A stretch of DNA of 64,000 bases. Origin: Brachynemurus nebulosus (taxonomy: Eukaryota > Arthropoda > Insecta > Neuroptera > Myrmeleontidae). Positions 32,134 to 44,774 of the stretch are shown one piece after another. The translations under genes were made by a program, and so were the position numbers. How positions within the stretch are numbered: position 1 is the stretch's first letter; the number at the start of each line of letters is the position of its first letter. The notes beneath the pieces are model-generated. The model ran no database searches and was not told the origin of the DNA. It saw only the letters and a list, made by a program, of their open reading frames with translations. The DNA lies in assembly GCA_035578155.1 (NCBI GenBank), contig JAPWDM010000013.1, positions 11,557,527 through 11,621,526 of the forward strand. The letters are read 5' to 3'.

Positions 32134-34479
32134 TCCCTTTTTAATAATTATTATTAATTGCTAATTTTAATATTAGATAAAAGTAAGAAATATTTTATCT
32201 CGAGAATTGTGAAAAACTCTAGTTATTGAACTACGAAATCCTTTTTAAATGCGTCCCTAATACGCACTAGCTATTTTTTTTTATTATTGAAGCACCTTTG
32301 CATTACTCATAACTTTTGTAGAATAACCAAATTTTATCGTAGGTATGAACCCAACTTATTCTTTTTACAAAAGAACTAGTGTTAGCTTTTCATCTGGCTT
32401 TTTGTGGATGTTCTTATGGACATTATGTGGTCTGAATGAAATTTTATTGCAAATTTTGACTTACAAAAACGTTTAGATACACTTTTGTTTTTCGAATTCT
32501 GTTGTACTGTTAAAGTAGCTACCAACTTATGAAATAAGCTACGGTTAAATTATATAATTTTATGGTCTAGTAATAGAAAATTATTTATTGTTTACGACCT
32601 TGAAATTAAATTTCAATTGGATAAAATTCCGTCCCCAATGGAAACAATATTATGTACTTACATACTATACATTTACTTTTTATTTAATAAAACAATTTAT
32701 TAGTTAACAACGCGGTGATTCTATTCCAGCTTACCATATTGTAATAAGAACAATAAAACATTGAAATAATATTACAAAAGTGAAACACTACCGTTGCAAA
32801 ATCTGAAGAAACCAAATTAAAAGTAAAATCATTCTAATATTTTTTTTATAGTTTTTTAATTATTAAATATTATTATATTTTTAGGAAATTCGGCAAAACA
32901 ATTAGGTATAACTTTCTCACCGATGTGTGTCCCAATTTTTAAACTTTTTAGGGTTCCGGAGAGATAAATTTCGGAATCCTTATGTTTGTTTGTTTATCTA
33001 TCACACACCCAAAATTTCTACATCATTCGGCCTGTGAACATAAAATTTTGCATGTATATGTAAGTCAAATTTTTTTCTTAAATATCTTGAGGTACTTGCC
33101 TGGATTGAAAAGTGGCTACATAAACATTTTTTTCAGGTACCCCATCGTGTTGGGTATCTCTTTAATTCGCTCTTTTTATGATAAATCATAAAAAAATGCA
33201 CTTAAATTTCGAAAGCCATGAAAAACTCCAGTTTCTGTGGAATCCTGGTTTGACGTGCATCTAGCACGCACTTGGCATGCAATTTTTTTTTTAATATTTC
33301 TGTATCTAATGAACCATTAACTAAATTTTTTTAACAAGCATTACTTCTGGAATTGATTTTCTTATGACATCTCCCTTATATAACGTTCTTGAAAAATGTG
33401 TTTCCCATTTCTCAGGTACCGCACTTTTCCATCCCTCAAAATTGTTTCCCAAAATCAAAATTCGATTTTTTTATATTTCACGTCTATAACTGTCTACAAT
33501 TGGACGACCCCCCTTAATTTCGGTGCTAAATTTAAAACTGTTACCAATCGTCCTATGGAATATCAAAAATAAGAATTTGATGTTATTATTGGGAAATAAA
33601 CGAACATTTTCTTGGCCAAAATGGTTAAGTATTTTTCTCAATTTTTAGAAAGGTTGATGCACAGATCTATATTTTCTGAACCTTTAGGACTCCACAAGTT
33701 GAATTTCTGTCTCTCGCACTCTTTTGGAAGCCGAATACTTAATTAATGAACCATTAAGATAGTAATCTATTCTAACCGAAAAATAGTATTTTTATTTTTG
33801 CTTTCATTCCGCAAATATAGTTGTTACAATTAATTATTATTGCATAAAATCATATTATTGTTAATTTTCTATAATTAATTGCTTAAACCATTCTTACTTA
33901 TTAAATATACCATAAAATTTAAATAAATTAAGAAATTATAAAATCAAATCAAATTAATTCATTAAATTACGTACCCGTATGATATCGCAATTATTATCAA
34001 AAATCAGTATTAACAGTACTTTTCATATTTTATTTTTCGCTCAAGTAAATAATAATTACAGAGAGATATAATTAATGTTTAGTACCTATCATTAAATGCA
34101 TTATATGCTCCCGTGTCTTGTTCCTATTCCCGTGTATTGTAATAAAAATGCAGTTTTTTTTCTATGCAGCTAATATACGAGTAGTGCATTGCATGTAAAA
34201 GTTCATCATACTTAAATATTAAATTCTAGCTTGCAATATTTTTATAATATGTTAATCGTTCGTTAGTGGTTTGCGTGTTAGAATAAACTATGGAATTACA
34301 AGTTACAATCAGAATATTCAGTGAATTTTTTGTAGAACATATTTTTTTTTTTTAATTTTTTTTTATAATTTTTATTATTTTGTCTGTTTTAAGAAGAAAT
34401 CGTTTTTACGACTGCAGAGTATTGGGGAATGCCAGTTTTAAATAAATAAAATTTGACAAGTTTACTTTGTAAAAATCTA
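32134..34479. other. 2.3 kb of AT-rich DNA, no supported feature
   Basis: Only low-complexity tracts and short frames are present. Confidence 0.4.
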
Positions 34480-35587
34480 CACTAGCCGAAAAAATTAAAG
34501 GATTAAAAAAAAATTCCAAAATTTTTAGCGACTTTTCGAATGGCTGCATCTTCGTTAAAAATGGTTGTATCGGAGTCATAAACAAAGCAGTTTAAAGCTG
34601 TAAGTTTCTAGTTTTGAGATCTTGCGATGAAAAAATTTTCAAAGCAACGTGTATCGCTCAATCCTAGTAAATAATTTTTGGTCCATGGACTTGGAAAAAA
34701 TTGTTCCGACTTAACCACCATATGGACCGAATAACTTGTTCATTCAGTTTTAGTCTGCTTTTTTTTTGGCCTTTATACGACCACTTCTCGCTGAGATATC
34801 GAACTTTGAATGGAAAAGGATCATTTCGTCTTGGACCATCGATATCTTAGCGACCAATGATCGCACAGAAAATTGAAAATGGGTTTTAAAAACTTGGATA
34901 AATTCTCTAGAAGGATTAGCCATTGTTTTCTCAAAATTTTTTTTTTTTACTTACGCTACATGAATTGGCAAAATCAAGAAAAAATGTGCGTTTGGTGGCC
35001 TTTTGGGAAATTAAGCGCTGAAGTAAAAATATCGAGCAAACTATTAATGTTAAATATACCTTTTACAGTTTAATAGACCCACAAAAACCCCACAGAGTTT
35101 CAGTTTAATCCATCCGTATTTTTGTATTATTTGATTGAATTTTTGAAAAAATTATTTTAACTTTCATAATCTTTAACAAAATGAAAAAAAATTGCTCAGC
35201 TTTTTTCACATTTTTATCAATGACAGTATTTAGATTTATAACAACAAGAAACTTTCTTAAAAAATTTTCAAAAAGTCTTTTTTTAAAGGTTTTTCGAAAA
35301 GATGTTTCAAAAATTTTCGTAAAAAATCTAATTTTTTTTTTTTAATTTTTTAAGAAAATTTATTTTTTTTATAAATCTAGATACTGTTATTGATAAAATT
35401 ATGAAAAAAGCTGAGAAAATATTTTTTTTCAGTGTACTTATTAGGATTGAGCAATTCACGTTCCTTTGAAAATTTTTTCTTTACAAGATTTCAAAACTAG
35501 AAACTTCCAGCTTTAAACTGCTTTGTTTACGAGAAATTGCTAAAAATTTAGAATTTTTTTTTGATCTTTTAATTTTTTCCGCTAGTG
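34480..35587. mobile_element. 1.1-kb element with ~190-bp terminal inverted repeats and a nested inner inverted repeat
   Basis: The outer ends CACTAGCCGAAAAAATTAAA (34480-34499) and the complementary TTTAATTTTTTCCGCTAGTG (35568-35587) start arms that stay alignable inward to 34670 (cgctcaatcctagtaa) and 35441 (ttattaggattgag). TA borders the left end and TTA the right, so a TA duplication is possible but not exact. A second, inner inverted repeat lies at about 35195-35245 and 35380-35425 (gctcagcttttttca ... tgaaaaaagctgag type). The frame at 34873-35073 is unrecognised. Confidence 0.75.
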
Positions 35588-36975
35588 TTACTTATTAAAA
35601 ATAATAAAACGTTAGCTTTGTCAATCTTTTTACCACAAGCCGACTTTCGATTTTTAAACCATCCTCAGGTGAATAGAAGTAAATATTCTTTAATTGGGCA
35701 GCGACTATTTGTAGAAAAATAATCGGTAAATTGGTGGGGGATTTAGACAAAAGTACCAGTGGGAAAACCAAGTTTATAAAAACGGAAAATATAATAAAAA
35801 AATCTTATAAACGCTATTGTTTTGTATAAGCGAACGTTTTAGCGGGGAGTTCTCTTGTACAAACAAATCTTCTATGTAGTTTGAGAATCCGAAGCTGAAA
35901 GCCATAAAAATAAACTTTTTAGAGCCGAGTATGAGTAAATTAATTTGTCAACCGAAAAAAAATGATTAAATTAAAAAAAAAAATTAGTGAAAAAGTATTA
36001 AAATTCGTTGAAAATGCAATTTTAATAAAAATGAATAATTAGTAAGGGTCTATAAAAAACTTTTTTTCACAGAAAATTCTATTTAATAATTGACGGTGAG
36101 CGATTCCGGATGTTCCTAGGAAGAGAAGTAAATTTTTATGACTTGTTATTTTTTTGTAACTATATTAATCAGAAAATAGTATGGTAAATATTACTTACGC
36201 GTTAAGTTACGACTCAAAAGATTGAAAAAATGAATAAATGACCAGTAAGTGGAAAAACCAGAACTCAGCTAAAAATTCTCGCTCAAAATTAGACATTTTT
36301 TTTGAAATTTTAGAAATTTTAGAAATTTTACCTACTATACTTTTGTATTATTACTTTTTATGTGAACCAAACCAAAATATTTTTAAATGCAAAAATAGAC
36401 GACAATTTTATGAAAATTAAAATTAAAAAAAGAAAGAAAGAAAAATTACAAATTTTGCAGTTTTTTACTCTTTAATATTTATTCCACCCTCTGACATTCT
36501 ACATATTATGTTGTAACACTTTAAGGCTACAGTATAAAAATAACTTGCCAAACCTCAGAAATGTAGACGCACTTTTCCCTTGTTATGAAATTCCCAAAAT
36601 TACCTTTATTTCCGCTTACCTATAGGTATTCCTCCCCTTAAATCCTTAAGTGTTTCTCCTCTTATGTCCTTAAAGCGTAAATTCTAGGAAACACCTATTA
36701 ATTTTTGAATCATTCAATGTGGGCACATTAATTGTAAAAATACCAAATTCAATAGAAAATAATACACTTCAATATTTTTTTTTATTAAATATTTATTTTT
36801 TCATAGGTATTTTTCAAATTTCAATAGGCGATTCATGTAAAATAATCGTCTATTCGTGTTTCACAAAAATATAAACAAATTTCACACACAATACAAAATT
36901 TATGTAGCGATAGAAAAAAAAATTCTGTTGTAAAATATTATACTTTATTTACATTATTCGATTATTCTTTTTTTC
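35588..36975. other. AT-rich DNA with a hammerhead-like motif on the minus strand
   Basis: On the minus strand 35641-35670 reads CCTGAGGATGGTTTAAAAAT followed by CGAAAGTCGG. That gives CUGAnGA, a possible 4-bp helix II (GGTT/AATC) and GAAA, resembling hammerhead-type or Penelope-associated motifs. The rest of the stretch is unassigned. Confidence 0.3.
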
Positions 36976-37824
36976 TAGCGAATTTCCATCCTGGAAATTC
37001 AGCTATTACAGCAGCTCTTGTGGTAAGACCTAAGTCCGGGACTATGGTAGAAATTTGTTTCAGAGCCTCTAGAACCCGAAAATCTACTTCACTAAAATTT
37101 ATATATTTTATTTATATATATATATATGTATTTATGTGTGTGCAAGATAACTCTCGAACGAAACGTTTAATGCTTATGAAATTTGGTAAGCGTGCTGGAA
37201 TCCGGACTGGCTCGGCTAAGTTCGTTAGCCAGACACGTCGGATGCCCAGAAGTAGGTTTTTTGGCCATTTTTCGCCGTTTTTAGTGGTTTTTGGGCAGAA
37301 TTCAAAAATTTTTTTAATTTTTTTTGACACCATCGAAAAGGGTTTTTATTACAATAAAATGTTTCATCGTTTTATTAATTCTTTTCTAGATAAAACAAGT
37401 GCTAGTTAGTTATTCAATATGTATGTATGTGTTATAATAACAATAGCTCTGTCTCATCTTTTTAAATTAAAATTAGTCAGATTTTTTAAGAGTACGTTAT
37501 AGAAAGGAAATTTTTGTATGATATTCTCCTTTAGAGAGAAAATATAATTTATATATATTTTCATACCTAGAAAAAAAATCGAAAACTACAGTTATGTAAT
37601 GTAATAATATGTTGTTAACTGGATATATGCTACACTATATGAGATTCGTTAGGGTCCTGAGGACCCAAAAGCGCCAAAAATTAACTACTGAACTGATTTT
37701 AAAAATTGTTTCTCTGTTAGAAAGCTAAACTATTTTAAATGGATACAGGTCTTAAATGCGATCCGCCAGTGCCCAATATTTGGAAATTCGCTATGTTATG
37801 CAGATGCTGCGACAGGGGTATTTA
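36976..37824 (+). repeat. Dispersed repeat family R, copy B
   Basis: It starts TAGCGAATTTCCATCC and ends with tatgcagatgctgcgacaggggtattt. The internal landmarks are present in order (attcagctattacagca, agcctctagaacccg, a short AT run near 37113-37128, caagataactctcgaacgaa, gacacgtcggatgccca). It has extra sequence between 37380 and 37780. The frames at 37020-37409 and 37112-37333 are not genes. Confidence 0.75.
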
Positions 37825-39448
37825 AATATAAAACAATTTTGGAGCCTAATTTAATATTCTATGCTAATAATTTTCATTATACGACCGCTAATTACCGCAG
37901 TCCCCGTCCGGCAAATACTCAAAGAGCATTGACATTTAGAAAATAATACAAAATTTTATTATAAAGTCAGTAGTTCATTTGAACTGAAACTAAATTATTA
38001 CAAAATATTCACAGTGGTGAACTTGTGCTGTGTTACTGTTAGATAGTTGACCAATGTTTTGAATACTGGGGTTATCAGTAGATTGAATACATAGTGGATT
38101 TAAATATGTAATCACTATAAGTTTTAACCGTGATTTTGCACGCGTGGTATTGGAAATTGCTGCAAGTTAAACAACAATCAATCTTCTCTGTTTTCAACCC
38201 ATCGATTGTAGAGTGAATTTTGGTCGATTTTCTATCCTAATTTACAAAATAAAAATAGAGGTCTAACAGAAAAATCATATGAGACATATGACAGAAAAAA
38301 GTCAGATTTTCTCAGAGAACTTTGTAAGTACTTCGTTACCCAAATTTCACCAATAGATCTGATTCGTATACATTTTAGCTATTAATTTTATAACGAAAAA
38401 ATTGAACTAGATGACTTCATCCTGAATATGAAACTTTTTAAAGCTTCAAAAACTGTAATTTAAATGCTAGAAATGTGAAATTTCAACTGATTATAGGTTT
38501 TCGATACCACTGTTTTTCATTTTTGACAAAATTAGAATTGTAAAGATAACAGAAAAATCACACCTGAGGAAATTGAATTGACATTTCCTGGACTATCATA
38601 TTAAGTTTGTAGACTTAAGGATTTTCTGTAAAAAAAATTCAGTATCTAAGACTTTTTGACGTTATTATGTCATCGAAGGATGACATATTAATATCGTTGT
38701 GTGATCATAGTGGGGGAAACATTATTATAGAGTTGTATATCCCTATTGAATAATTATAGAGTTGTACATCCATATTGAATAAACGCAAGAGGGCTGTATC
38801 GTTAACAACTATAGGGTTAACAAAAAATCATAAATTAACACTTTCACTGAGGTGACATTACTTAGTGCGTGTCAAAAACACGCACTTAACGAATTTTTTT
38901 TTTTTTAGATAAATTTGCACATATTTCTTTAAAGAAAACTTTCAGACTTTTTACGTCAAACAATTTTTAGTCAATCATCACCGCTATTCGTATTTAAAAA
39001 TGAAATTAGTGTAAACATGGCTTTAGAAAAAACATGTTTCCGCTTGCATTACACTTTAATATGTGTGCGGATTAATTACTATGGACTTTGTATTGAGATA
39101 ATTCCTGTGTGTCCTGTGACAGCAGATATGTCGTAAATTATTGAATGATTGAATTATTAACCAGTTGATTTATAGATGGCTTCTTCACAGGACGTGTAAT
39201 AATCAGTTTCAGTGGCTATATTTTACCCCCTGCCCCGTTCTATCACTTGCAGTTCAGAATTGCAATACATACAAAATGTTCTGCACTATTCTCTACATTG
39301 AATTTTCGTCTCCTGCGCTTAGGTACAGTCTTAATAAATTTTTCAGAAAATTTTAGAAAAATTTTTGAATTAATACCGACAAAGCGGCCCTCAAAAATGA
39401 TTTATACTTTTTCTAACAAGCATATTTTTTTCCTTTCTTGTATTATCC
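37825..39448. other. AT-rich DNA, no supported feature
   Basis: The only local structure noticed is a short near-palindrome around 38860-38890 (agtgcgtgtcaaaaacacgcact). Confidence 0.4.
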
Positions 39449-39452
39449 TTAA

Positions 39453-40375
39453 CCCTAGAATCATACGTACATGTCAAAACAACGAACGGACTTCTCTATC
39501 TGCTCCAATACTACAACTTGTCGCTACCTGCTTGCTGTGAAACTTCTGTTATCTAATTTATTTGTTACTATAACACATAAGGCGTATAAATTTTGTTTAT
39601 AGCTATTGTCGTTTTTTTTTATACTGAATTAGTGTGCGTCAAAAGGACGACGATGTATGAATAACCTATATTTTTTTTTTAAGATTTTGTACTCCACGTA
39701 TAAAAGTTTTCCTAATTTTTCTAAAATTTATTAAAGATATGGATGTTATAATTAATTTATTCAATGATTATAATAATATGAAAAAAGATTAGAGCTGTTT
39801 GACTTATAGAGGCGACAGAATACTGAAGTTTTAATACATTGAATCGAAAACTAAAGAATGAGTTTCAAGTGACTTAATAAAAGGTTAAAAATTTATTTTG
39901 TGGAAAACATTTTAATTTTTATTATTTTTTGAAATCTTATTCTAAAAATTACTAACAAAGTTTAGAAAATTTACAAATGTGCCTAATGGGGAAATAACTA
40001 CATATCTATGGGAATATTTATGACTGAGAAATTTCACATTCTGTAAAGTCACACATGTTCACTGACTCATAGTAGTTTATAAATTAATTATTTTAAAGAC
40101 ATGTTTTATGTTACAACTGATGTATTTATCTATTTTTTAATTTTTATAGTGAAAATATGCTTTGATAAAAAGATTAAAAAAATTAATAAATATTTATATT
40201 AAGAAATTTTTCCAGATACAATTTTTTTAAATATTTTGTTCGCTTTTGTAGTATTGTTATGTAAAAAAAATGTTTTTTGCAAATAAACTCTAAAACTCCC
40301 CGTAAAAAGTCCATTCGTCGAAACGACGCCGATGTATGATTAACTTGACTCATAAACCAACGTATGATTCTAGGG
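39453..40375. mobile_element. piggyBac-type MITE, family P, copy 1 (923 bp)
   Basis: TTAA occurs at 39449-39452 and 40376-40379. The ends CCCTAGAATCATACG (39453-39467) and CGTATGATTCTAGGG (40361-40375) are perfect 15-bp inverted repeats beginning with the CCCTAGAA of piggyBac-type ends. No transposase was recognised. A second copy in opposite orientation is at 57455-58217. Shared landmarks are the gactcatagtagtttat/gaactattatgagtc block, the acatatctatgggaa/ttcccgtagatagatat block and the tccattcg/cgaatgga block. Confidence 0.88.
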
Positions 40376-40379
40376 TTAA

Positions 40380-41020
40380 ATAGTACACGGTAACACGGGA
40401 GCAAAAGGATAGGAGGAGGGGCGGGGGGTGGGTGGGTAGTTGTATGCACACATCAATGATTTGTTACAGAAAATTTATAGTGCGTTCGCCCTTTTTTTCC
40501 GTATATACAATTTTCTATATGAAACAAGTGATGCGTATAAAATCAAGCCTATACGTGCTTTTCATCTTAAAGGTTATGTACACGGCGTTTTTGAATGGAA
40601 ATTTTTTGAAACGAAAAAGGTCTTTCAAGTTTGAAAAATTTGAAATTCAAAACAACACACGGAATGTTTCAAATATCTATTTTACAGGGAAACAAATAAA
40701 CATTGATAGGTACGTTAGGTATTAGTACAAGTTAAAAAGGTATGTTAGAAAATGTTTCAAGTTCGTTAGGTCAGGTTGCTAGAGTACAGTGAAACTTCTG
40801 AAGACTTTGGAGGTTTTACTGTAGGTTGTACTGTTGGCTGTAAATTAAAAATATGAATGTTTACAATAATAACTTTTTGGAAAATGGTTTCTAGCACCAA
40901 CTACTGAATAAGGATAGGCTTAAAATTATTGAAGCTATAAAAAAAGGTTAAGGGGAGATTTTTTCCTTCATAATTATCGTCCTTAAAGTGTTAGAGGTAT
41001 TCTCCTAAAATTTTGTTTTA
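40380..41020. other. Spacer with a G-rich tract and overlapping unrecognised frames
   Basis: A G-rich tract (aggaggaggggcggggggtgggtgggta) lies at about 40411-40438. Two overlapping plus-strand frames (40432-40725 and 40440-40634) have no recognisable domain. Confidence 0.35.
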
Positions 41021-41376
41021 AAAATACCCCTGTCAGAGCATCCTGCACAACATAGCGAATTTCCGTTTATAAAAATTAGTTTTTCTCGAAAACTAGTTGA
41101 CATAGAATAATAGTTTAAAGACTATTTTTATGTAATTCTTTCTCCTCTTTTAAATGGTGTAAAAAAATTTGGCAAAAATTTTTGAATGAGTGGAAATTTT
41201 GTCAAAAAACTAATTTTTTGCAAGAACAAAAACAATGTTCCTGGCATCCGACGTGTCTCGCTGAAGATCTCATCCAAGATTTTTGAACTTCCAACCTTGT
41301 CACCAAATTTCGTATAATTAAAAGGTTTTCCTGGAGAGTTATCGTGCTGATACATATATACATAAATACATACATA

Positions 41377-41455
<79 letters not shown>

Positions 41456-41574
41456 TTTAGTGAATGTTATTTTTGGGCTCTAGGGACCTCAAAACAAATT
41501 TCTGCCACAGTCGCGGGCTGCACTTCCACCATGAGTAAGGCTGTAATACCGAGTTTGCATTCCGAAAATTTGCT
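41021..41574 (-). repeat. Dispersed repeat family R, copy C (reverse)
   Basis: It begins AAAATACCCCTGTC-AGCATCCTGC, the reverse of the R 3' end, and contains cctggcatccgacgtgtc and ggagagttatcgtgctg. It has a central (AT)n (41380-41453) and ends near tccgaaaatttgctta. Confidence 0.8.
41380..41453. repeat. (AT)n microsatellite within repeat R copy C
   Basis: A pure AT dinucleotide run at the same relative place as in copy A. Confidence 0.95.
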
Positions 41575-43110
41575 TAAATGAAGAAGCAGAAGGTTATGGG
41601 CATTTTAGTGCACGCACTTCACTATAATTCAGTTTAAAAAAAAATAAGAATAAAACAAATTTTAAATGTTATTTTTTCGAAAGTACGTTTTTTGACTTGG
41701 TTCCTCATGTATCTCAAAAAGTATTTGAGATATCGACATAAATTAAAGTGCTTATTATTCGCGGATGCCTTCATTTTGGCAGGAACTAGGATCTTTTGAT
41801 TCCGTAATATATTTTCAAAATGGCGATTGTTTATAGTCGAGAAAAAACGGTAATTTTTGAAAATTTATCTTCCAAATGCGGTTTCTCCTTGGTTTTAATT
41901 TTTTTTGCTTGGATCCTAGTCAGTACCATAACGGTACCTATATGTATATTTTCAGAAAATTCTTCATTTTTTTTATTTTGGTTCACTGGGGATTTTAGAA
42001 CGCTAGGAACCATCAGGGTGGAAAAATCTCACAGTGTCGACTTGAAAGCCATTTATACTCATTGTTGAATTTTTTTTTAAAGAAATTTCTTTTGTAATCT
42101 GAAGACATGCGGAAACAATATTGTATATTTAGTTTATTAAAAAAAAAATATTTATTTGCATAAAAAAAAAAAATAAAATAAAATAGTCGATTTTTGATGC
42201 TTTTGGCGAAACTCCCCTTAAAGCTATTAACCGACTAATAAAAAAACTATTCAGTAATTACTCAGATTAAAACAGATTAATTTTTTATGATTAAAAAAAA
42301 AAAGATTATACAAATTATATAAACTGTTATATGATGTACGTTTTAATTATTATTTAATTTCATTTTAAATACCTTTCCATTAAACCATCCCCCACCACTG
42401 ATTCACCCCCACTTTCATAACCTTCCAACCATATACATAATTTACATAGACACGATATTAATATTAAAAATTAATGCTAATATTTCTCTTTGCTATTGTT
42501 CTACTATAGTAATCATTTTAATTATTTAAACAATCGATATTTTTAAATAATTTTTCCCACTGTTTATAGTTATATTCTCAAAACGGGTTCTTTGTTTAAA
42601 GATTAACAATTTCGTTGAAACATCCGCTCAAAATTGGAACTCAAAAATTTAAAAATTGATGAAATTTTGTTTGTACATACCTTACAGAGTTCTAATAATA
42701 AATATAACATTTTTTTTGATCTTTACATTTCTAAGCCTTCTAAGGCGTGAAAGAACCCTTTAAGTGTGTGTTTAAAAATTTAAAAGTTGACGAAATTTTA
42801 GATACGTAGGGATTTATTAATAAAAATATAATTTTTTTCTACTCCTACTATTAAAAGTAACATTTTTTGCACGGCTTCGTTGTTCCGTTAGTTTAATATA
42901 TAATATATTATAGAAATAATACTAAGAATATACATAATTATAATTATGTATGTTGATTATTTATTATTGTTTCCATAGTTTCAAAGTATGCTTTGGCAAA
43001 AATTTGAACATCTTAGCACGGACATAAATTTAAAAAATTTTTACTACTTATTTAAATTTTATTTTAATTATTAACGTTAAATTTTACGAAAAAAAATGTG
43101 CTCGTAGAAA
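41575..43110. other. AT-rich DNA, no supported feature
   Basis: The frames at 41820-42068 and on the opposite strand at 41831-42013 are unrecognised. A TTAAGGGGAG-type sequence near 40949 and its inverted AACTCCCCTTAA near 42211 could be the ends of a larger TTAA element containing R copy C, but the match is short. Confidence 0.3.
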
Positions 43111-43245
43111 AAGTATAGTGTAAAATGCGTGGGAAAAACGTATTTCTCACTCATACGAATTGTTGCACTCGCCATGAAGGTTCGCGCAACAAACTCATAT
43201 TCGTGAGAGATAAGCCTCTTTTCCCACTTATTGTACAATATACTA
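43111..43245. repeat. Hairpin-forming element, ~135 bp
   Basis: The left half (agtatagtgtaaaatgcgtgggaaaa ... tatttctcact) and right half (gtgagagataa ... ttttcccacttattgtacaatatact) are inverted with a few gaps. It resembles a small MITE; no target duplication was read. Confidence 0.55.
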
Positions 43246-44253
43246 TTTTATTCCAAAAATTTTACAACTTGTAAAAATATCCCGTAATGAGAAAATTTTT
43301 GGAGACACTGTTTATAAAGTATCATAAACATATGTAAGTATTAAATAAGTAGGTATTCTTCATAAATGTATGTACCCCATATAAGAAAAATTTGGAATTG
43401 GAAAAAGAAAATGTTATGAAGAAAAAAAAATGAACAACAGTATAGAGAGATTCTGTTTAATGTAATATATTTTTTTGCACAAGCCGATAAATGGAAAAGA
43501 ACGCAAATCAAAAAAGATTGTCATGAATATTGGAAGAAAAGTGTAAAATTTCATTTAACACTATATGTATGTACGTATGGAAAACTTTGTACATATGATT
43601 TGTACAGTGTCGTTCAAAAAATTGTGACTGTTTTCTGTATAGACTTTAAATTTAGAAAAAGTGAATAAATTATAAATTGGTAAGTCTTTCAAATTTGTCG
43701 TACGAGATACATCGTAAAAGAAAGCGATATTTGAAAACGCTTAATTTTGATGGAATCGAAGATACTGAGGATTCCAAAGAAAGTTGGATAGAAGCTTTTA
43801 ACTTATTGGTACTCTGTAAGATTTGACTGACCAGGAGGAGTCACACTGTGTGGGTCACCGATTTGATAGAGTCCTCGTGTGTTTAAAGTGGTTCACTAGT
43901 GTAGTAAATCTCCAAAGTCCTAGGATGCAACATTTGGAAATAGGGGAGAAATTTTTCTCGAAAGTTCACTCCATGATTACTCAGTTATACTAGGAGAAGA
44001 TTTTATTGAACCGAGAACGAATTGAGATCATATCGAGAACGGTGTTATAGTGTGGATAGAGAACGAATGGTTTAGTAAACGGCACTGTCGAGAGCGTATC
44101 GAGAGCGGCACTATAGTGTGAAATGGAATCAATCACTCTTCATATCTACGTTCACCAAAAGTTCTTACAATCGACTAATACGTAAAAGATTTATATTCGT
44201 ATTAGATTTCCAGGCAAACTTTAGGCGGTATAGAACGGCAAACAAAGAAAAGT
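43246..44253. other. Unassigned DNA
   Basis: Around 44008-44110 two phrases recur as short direct repeats (tcatatcgagaacggtgttatagtgtgga and gcgtatcgagagcggcactatagtgtga). Nothing else is supported. Confidence 0.4.
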
Positions 44254-44774
44254 GCACTGTTAAAAAATTTTACAAAATTTAATGTTGGCATTTAATTGCC
44301 AACATTAAATTTTGTAAAATTACATTTCGAAATGTTTAGGACATTTTTCTATGTAAAATTAGATTGTAGAATGTTTTACCTTACATTTCGGATGTAATTT
44401 TACTCCACTCAATGTAAATTAATTATGTACGACATGCAAAATTACACTGTCAACTCAACTAACGCCGTCAATTGCGCAGAATCAATCACGTGATACCGGG
44501 AATTTACATCCAAAAGATCAGTAATTTACATACAAATACAATAAATTTTCGTTTCGAAATGTAATTTTACTACTTTAGCATGTCAAATACCACTTTTATA
44601 TGTAATTTTAGTATCAAAGTATTTAAAATTACAGTGAATATTTATTTTTTCACAAAATTTCATATTTTACAACTAAATTATTTAAATTTACTAACACATT
44701 GTAATTTTCAAGATACATATTGTAAAAAATTACCATATTTTTTATTGTAATAATACATATTTTTTTAACAGTGT
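44254..44774. mobile_element. MITE with CACTGTTAAAAAA ends and internal TGTAATTTTA motifs
   Basis: The ends are CACTGTTAAAAAA (44254-44266) and TTTTTTAACAGTG (44762-44774), perfect over 12 bases or more. The body repeats short motifs built on atgtaattttac and its complement about ten times. A perfect 24-bp hairpin sits right after the left end. The exact target duplication is unclear; at most two bases (TG) could be duplicated. Confidence 0.7.
44267..44320. repeat. Perfect 24-bp hairpin with 6-nt loop
   Basis: The arms at 44267-44290 and 44297-44320 are exact reverse complements including AATGTTGGCA/TGCCAACATT. The loop is TTTAAT. Confidence 0.92.

Noticed and set aside
36976..37824. Frames of 129 and 73 codons on opposite strands as genes
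   Set aside because: They lie within repeat R, whose other copies do not keep these frames.
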